In this document: in pieces, positions 59,015 to 64,000 of the stretch
How the letters are laid out: every line of letters begins with the position of its first letter
Position numbering within the stretch: the first letter of the stretch is position 1
Assembly (NCBI GenBank): GCA_964017045.1
Contig: OZ024810.1
Location: 778,111-842,110 of the forward strand
Length of the DNA: 64,000 bases
Source of the DNA: Omphiscola glabra
Taxonomy: Eukaryota > Mollusca > Gastropoda > Lymnaeidae
Direction of reading: 5' to 3'
Program-made: the position numbers and the translations under genes
The notes under the pieces: model-generated
What the model saw: the letters and a program-made list of their open reading frames with translations, nothing else
The model's database searches: none
What the model was told of the DNA's origin: nothing

Positions 59015-59904
59015 GCCTCATGACCACTATATTCGTGCATTGTCTTCTAGAAGCTAAATAAAACACATCCACTAGCTTATACCAAAGCATCATTGGCTTG
59101 TGATTGTCATATATGAGTATTAACTCAAACCTTTTCTATATCGGTGATCAAACAAAATGACCTAGGATTCCCTTTCTTCCATGGATGACTTCCTTCATTC
59201 CCCGTCACCAAGACTTACACTCCAACACAACTTCTTTGTGGCCGGTAGATCTGACCAATCGCTGAGTGAGTTATGTCCCGACCCCGGTTTGGGGGTGGGG
59301 GGTGGTACTTCTGACCAATCAATACAGATCAAACGGGAGGTTCTGATGTATATTTAATAATCCCCGCCCCACAATGCATTAGAGCTGTCTATAGCAGCTA
59401 GTCCATTACGCTGTTAATAAAGTGGGGGTATTTTGTCGGCGTTTTTGATGTAGTTTATTGGGGGGAGGAGGGCGAAGGGAGGGGGTTGTAGCTGTTATAG
59501 TCAATTGATGTCACAAACTGGCGAGTCACAAATAAAATTTGGGGTGGGATCCTTGAAGTCGGTTTCAAGCAATTCTTCTAGTGAAGTAGGTAGTGCGTGA
59601 GACAGAGGCGTAGCTAGGTAAGGTGCTAGCGTTTCCGCACCTTCCAAGGAAAAAAACAAATCTACAGCTGTTGGAAAATGCCGGCCATCCATATAAAATG
59701 TATTTAAAAAAACAAAAAAAAAAAACAAAAAACAAATTGGACCAAGATGTTTTAATGGCCGCCGTCGCTAGGTGACTCTTTAAACACGTGCCATCTTGAC
59801 AACGTTGTGACGACGTCAATCTCATCAGAGGGATGAATGGTTTTTTTTTTAATTGTTAGATATGAAAAAGTGAGGAATACAAATCACATCAGACTTTTTG
59901 TTTA
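59015..59904. other. Unannotated unique interval
   Basis: A ctgaccaatc word is repeated near 59250 and 59310 around a G-rich patch. cagaggcgtagctagg at 59603-59618 resembles a MITE end. Overlapping minus-strand frames have no recognised domain. Confidence 0.45.
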
Positions 59905-59992
59905 ACTCGTGAACATATCTCGGTGGTGCCGGCACTCCATCTTAACTCGTGAACATATCTCGGTGGTGCCGGCACTCCATCTTAACTCGGTT
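59905..59992. repeat. 40-bp tandem repeat, 2.2 copies
   Basis: aactcgtgaacatatctcgg starts two identical 40-bp copies, with a partial third. Unique DNA follows to 60109. Confidence 0.93.
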
Positions 59993-60109
59993 GGAGTTGT
60001 TGATTAAACGTTATAATTTACTTCTTGCTTAAGTTGTTCGCTATAATTATTTGGGTCAGTGTTCAAGAAGAGGTTGATACGAAGTTGTTTCAATGATTTA
60101 CTTGATGGT

Positions 60110-60595
60110 GTGGGATAGTCGTGGATGGTGTGGTGTGTTCTTGGTGGATATTGAATTGTCAGGGATGGTGTGGGTAGTCGTGGATGGTGTGGTCGTGGTG
60201 GATATTGAATGATCGTGGATGATGTGTGGTGGTCGTGGATGGTGTGGAGTGGTCGTTGGCGGTGTGGGTGGTCGTGGATGGTGTGGAGTGGTCGTGGATG
60301 TTGTGGTGTGGTCATTGTGGATATGGAGTGGTCGTGGACTGTGTGGGTGGGCATGGTGGATATGGAGTGGTCGTGGATTGTGTGGGGTGGTCATGGTGGA
60401 TATGGAGTGGTCTCGGATGGTGTGGGTTATCGTGGATGGTGGGGGTTGTCGTGGATGGTGTGCATTGTTGTGGATGTGTGGGTGGTTATGGATGGTGTGG
60501 GTGGTTGTGGGTGGCTGTGGGTGGTTATGGTTGATGTGGGTTGTCGTGGATGGTGTGGGTGGTTGTGGTTGGTGTGGGGATCATGGGTCCATTTC
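60110..60595. repeat. G/T-rich ~18-bp tandem repeat with mixed subunits
   Basis: gtggtcgtggatggtgtg and gtggtcatggtggatatgg words alternate irregularly. Frames of 98-198 codons on both strands are by-products. Confidence 0.92.
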
Positions 60596-60651
60596 TCCCC
60601 CCTCCCCTCCGCCCCAAACTCAAAGAGTCACAAAAATACTGAAACTAAAAT

Positions 60652-60800
<149 letters not shown>

Positions 60801-61061
60801 TGTGAAAAAATAGAGCTGCGTGTCCCTGTCTTTCTCACTTGTTACAGAAACTGAAATAAGGGGAGATACAAAAAAACAGGCATGAAATGTGGTGTGAATT
60901 GTAATCTGCGGGCGGAGGAGGAGTGGAGCTGTCACCAACACATGGCTAGGGGTAAGAAGAGTTGCGGTTCTTGCTAAATAAGTCTTTTGTTTGCGAGTCA
61001 CCTCCCTTCTCCTCTCCCCACCCTGATTCCTTCGCGGCTTCAATATTCTTCGTCCAACTCA

Positions 61062-61248
61062 CCGTCTGTGTCCATGGGTAGCTCTCTCATCACTACCACC
61101 GTCTGTGTCCATGGGTAGCTCTCTCATCACTACCACCGCCTGTGTCCATGGGTAGCTCTCTCATCACTACCACCGTCTGTGTCCATGGGTAGCTCTCTCA
61201 TCACTACCACCGTCTGTGTTCATGGGTAGCTCTCTCATCACTACCTCC
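61062..61248. repeat. 37-bp tandem repeat, 5 copies
   Basis: ccgtctgtgtccatgggtag recurs every 37 bp, nearly identical, and is followed closely by the next array. Confidence 0.95.
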
Positions 61249-61257
61249 TCCACCCCC

Positions 61258-61552
61258 ACATCACCATGGGGACCTATCCTTTCAAGACCTCACCATGGGG
61301 ACCTATCCTTTCAAGACCTCACCATGGGGACCTATCCTTTCAAGACCTCACCATTTGGAACTATCATTTCAAGACCTCACCATGGTGACCTATCCTTTCA
61401 AGACCTCACCATGAGGACTTATCCTTTCAAGACCTCACCATGGGGACCTATCCTTTCAAGACCTCACCATGGGGACCTATCCTTTCAAGACCTCACCATG
61501 GGGACCTATCCTTTCAAGACCTCACCATGGGGACCTATCCTTTCAAGACTTC
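61258..61552. repeat. 29-bp tandem repeat, 10 copies
   Basis: tcaccatggggacctatcct recurs every 29 bp. Copies 4 to 6 carry the only changes. Frames of 78-157 codons run through it as by-products. Confidence 0.95.
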
Positions 61553-61903
61553 TCCTGATCAAAAAGTTTTTGAGATGGCTCCTGGGGCCATTGAGGACAT
61601 ACTTTACACTTACACACGGTGCGCACCGTGCGAAGTGCGTTCATTCTCACGTCCTTGTGTCAATTATGCGCACTGATGATAGTATCTGAAAGGATTATGA
61701 AGGGCCATTGGAAAATATATGTCTGTTTCCGGTCGTCTGGTTCATTTCAGTGGTTCAAATATTGTTGGACTGTGAAGACAACATTTGACAAGTGACGTCA
61801 TTCTGAGATTAATTTCTCATTGGTTATTTAAGACAATTCTTGGTATTCATTTCTGGTCATTCACTGGATGGATTATTGGTTTAAAACATGAGAATATTTT
61901 CCG
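61553..61903. other. Unannotated interval
   Basis: Unique DNA with a gtgcgcaccgtgcg near-palindrome at about 61619-61632. No gene. Confidence 0.45.
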
Positions 61904-62048
61904 CAACGGTTCTCAAATTTGTGTAGTGTTGTACTGTGGGAACTGCTATAACTGCGTGTTCTTATTTTGTATTTGGCATGGGTGTATTTTTTGTTTTAAA
62001 GCTATGTGTTGCACTAGGGGTATGTGCACTACAGTTTGAGAATCTCTG
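61904..62048. mobile_element. Candidate hAT-type MITE, 145 bp
   Basis: The left caacggttctcaaatttgtg and the reverse complement of the right end (cagagattctcaaactgtag) share CA-G-TTCTCAAA-T-GT, the hAT terminal pattern. I could not see an 8-bp target duplication. The 84-codon open frame across it (61785-62039) is accidental. Confidence 0.5.
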
Positions 62049-63039
62049 TCATGGAAGATTTTTACGGTCCTGAGGCTATGGCAAAATCAAGAAATGCAAT
62101 GTGTTTAGTAAGTAGTTTTAAATAGTTAGTCTTCATATCATTTACAACTTTGGTATCCTAACATTTTAATAAACTTCCACTCGCAACAGCAATCAGAACA
62201 GTAACACAGCCACCACCACCGAAAACAGAGCAGCACTACAGCCAACAACAGTGAAAACAGCAGTTTAAAAAACAAAAACAACTTCTGTTTAAAAGTGTCA
62301 TTTTCCAGAGTGCTACTTTCGTATAAACCACAGAGATGGAGCTATTATGGGTGCTAGTTCTTCCCCTTGCCCTGGACTACACTCAGCGAAACCTATTCTG
62401 TTATTTGCAGTCATTTGCTCTCCCCCCCCCCCCATTTCCAGTTACGCCCCCCCACCCGGTCTCGTGGTGGCACGCGCTGCGGCTTGATGTATGTGTGTGG
62501 AGTCACACGTGACACGACTGAGGCGGCAATCACTCGTTACCGCCTCACGAGCGATAAAGTTTTGGTTAATTAGCAGAACAACAAGGCGTTGGTTTTGTTC
62601 CTTAAGGTTTTGTTTCTCAGACGGTCTGGTTCCGGTCATGGCTGGTGGCTTTGTGGGAATGGATACTTATGACGTAAGAGTTACCAGTGGATGGAGTAAA
62701 TAGGGGGGTGGGATGTAAGCGCCCCCTCCCCCCCCCGGATAAAATTAAAAATAGTATCAGTTTATGCTTGGGATATGGGTCAAGGTCAGGGCTAGGATTA
62801 GAACAATGATAAGAGTGATGGGTCAAGGTCAAGGCTACGGTGCTATGGTAATTATGTGGGCTAAGGTAACTGAGTAAATAAAGACACATTGGATTACTAG
62901 CATGTATTATTTTCAAAATTGTAGCTTTATATGAAACTGTAAGCATGACCCAACAGAGCCGACAGTTGACCGACCTCGACATTGACCCGCCAGTTCAGTA
63001 ACATTTCACTAATACTTTACTGATATTCAACAATGCATG
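62049..63039. other. Unannotated interval with a C-run and TCAAGGTCA words
   Basis: A loose caacaacag-type stretch at 62185-62270, a C-run near 62423-62433, and tcaaggtca at 62780-62788 and 62823-62831. The last matches the extended nuclear-receptor half-site used by SF-1/ERR-type factors. No gene is recognised. Confidence 0.4.
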
Positions 63040-63408
63040 TACAGCCAACCACCCAACCACTCAACCAACCATCCACCCATCCACCCAACCAACCATTCAC
63101 CCAACCACCCACCAAACCATTGACCCAAACAATAACCCACCCAAACAATAACCCACCCAACCATTGACCCAACCATCGACCCAACCATCCACCCAACCAC
63201 ACACTCAACCATCTACCCATCCAACCACCCAACCAACCACCCCCCAATCATCGATCCAACAACCACCCACCCAACCATCGACCCAATCAACCACCCACCC
63301 AATCATCGACCCAATCAACCACCCACCCAATCATCGACCCAATCAACTTCAAACCCAACCATCGATCCAACCATCGACCCAACCATCGACCCAACCATCC
63401 CTCCACGT
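63040..63408. repeat. C/A-rich 12-bp-based repeat with 28-bp units
   Basis: ccaaccatcgac and ccaaccaccca words recur. From about 63265 a 28-bp unit (atcgacccaatcaaccaccc) repeats about three times. Confidence 0.9.
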
Positions 63409-63696
63409 TGTTCAATAAGTTGTGATACTTTTAAAACAAACGTCAACAGCCGTAATTCCATATGTAACGTCCGTCACTAACGCTTAGGTTCAATAGCGCA
63501 CAAAATAAAATTCCCGCTAAATGAGGTTCTTAAAAATACTCCAAGGACATTTGATGGGGGTAATATTTTCTTTTGTTCTACTACAATAGTATCACGTCTA
63601 ATATATTGTAAATTTGAAGTGAGACCCTTTTCGTAAATAAAAAAAAAAAAAAAAAAATGTACCAGACATTACGGCCGCCATTGTTCGACGGGCTAA
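63409..63696. other. Unannotated spacer
   Basis: Unique DNA with an A-run of about 20 at 63638-63657 and a ggccgccatt word near 63673. Confidence 0.5.
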
Positions 63697-64000
63697 CATG
63701 TCAGAACTGGTTAGATCTAGATATAAAGATGAACATTGTGTTCTAGCATGTCAGAACTGGTGTAGATCTAGATATAAAGATGAACATTGTGTTCTAGCAT
63801 GTCAGAACTGGTGTAGATCTAAATATAAAGATGAACATTGTGTTCTAGCATGTCAGAACTGGTGTAGATCTAGATATAAAGATGAACATTGTGTTCTAGC
63901 ATGTCAGAACTGGTGTAGATCTAAATATAAAGATGAACATTGTGTTCTAGCATGTCAGAACTAGTGTAGATCTAGATATAAAGATGAACATTGTGTTCTA
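63697..64000. repeat. 51-bp tandem repeat, about 6 copies, runs off the window
   Basis: gatgaacattgtgttctagc recurs every 51 bp (17 codons). Later copies alternate tctagatat and tctaaatat, giving a 102-bp higher-order unit. An ATG-started 88-codon frame with a Cys-rich 17-residue repeat (HCVLACQNWC) ends at an in-array stop near 63961. I judge it accidental but note that it starts with ATG. Confidence 0.95.

Noticed and set aside
61785..62039. 84-codon Cys-rich frame
   Set aside because: It overlaps a hAT-like MITE end to end at its 3' half and has no domain.

Overview
This window looks like animal nuclear DNA, most likely a marine invertebrate. A mollusc or other lophotrochozoan is my guess, at low confidence. 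The evidence is eukaryotic only: a CR1/L2-type LINE remnant, hAT-like terminal motifs, a BED zinc-finger relic, CA, CT and GA microsatellites, a 200-N scaffold gap, no operons, and no intact gene I can recognise. No tRNA, rRNA or CRISPR array was found.

The dominant content is tandem repeats. I count more than 70 separate minisatellite arrays with units of 12 to 60 bp. By hand tally they fill a little over half of the 64 kb, about one array per kilobase, and most neighbouring arrays have unrelated units. The largest are an 18-bp array (37995-42750, about 264 copies), a 30-bp array (49675-52430, about 92 copies), a 31-bp array (27855-29635), a second 31-bp array (31795-33405), a 30-bp array (45960-47478), a 15-bp array (18978-20262) and a 16-bp array (2205-3362). 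Nearly every long open reading frame here, including one of 915 codons, is a by-product of a repeat whose unit is free of stop codons. I do not call these genes.

Layout: 1-15 kb holds short to medium arrays, a CA microsatellite and, at 12.4-13.7 kb, a probable degraded hAT transposon with a BED finger. 15-34 kb holds more arrays, including one 30-bp family at two loci, an E-box-bearing array and a perfect 18-bp palindrome array. 34-43 kb begins at the gap and is dominated by the 18-bp satellite. 43-53 kb holds 22- to 31-bp arrays. 53-64 kb is the only part with clear transposon DNA: hAT-like MITEs and a 5'-truncated LINE at 56987-58237, whose conserved reverse-transcriptase segment has itself become a five-copy 60-bp tandem repeat.

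The most interesting theme is how the arrays arise and change. The window shows an array born from transposon coding sequence, an array split by an insertion that carries another array, neighbouring arrays built on a shared core word, unit-length switching, kilobase-scale duplication inside an array, and CpG-decay variants. It reads as a minisatellite nursery rather than a gene-based system.
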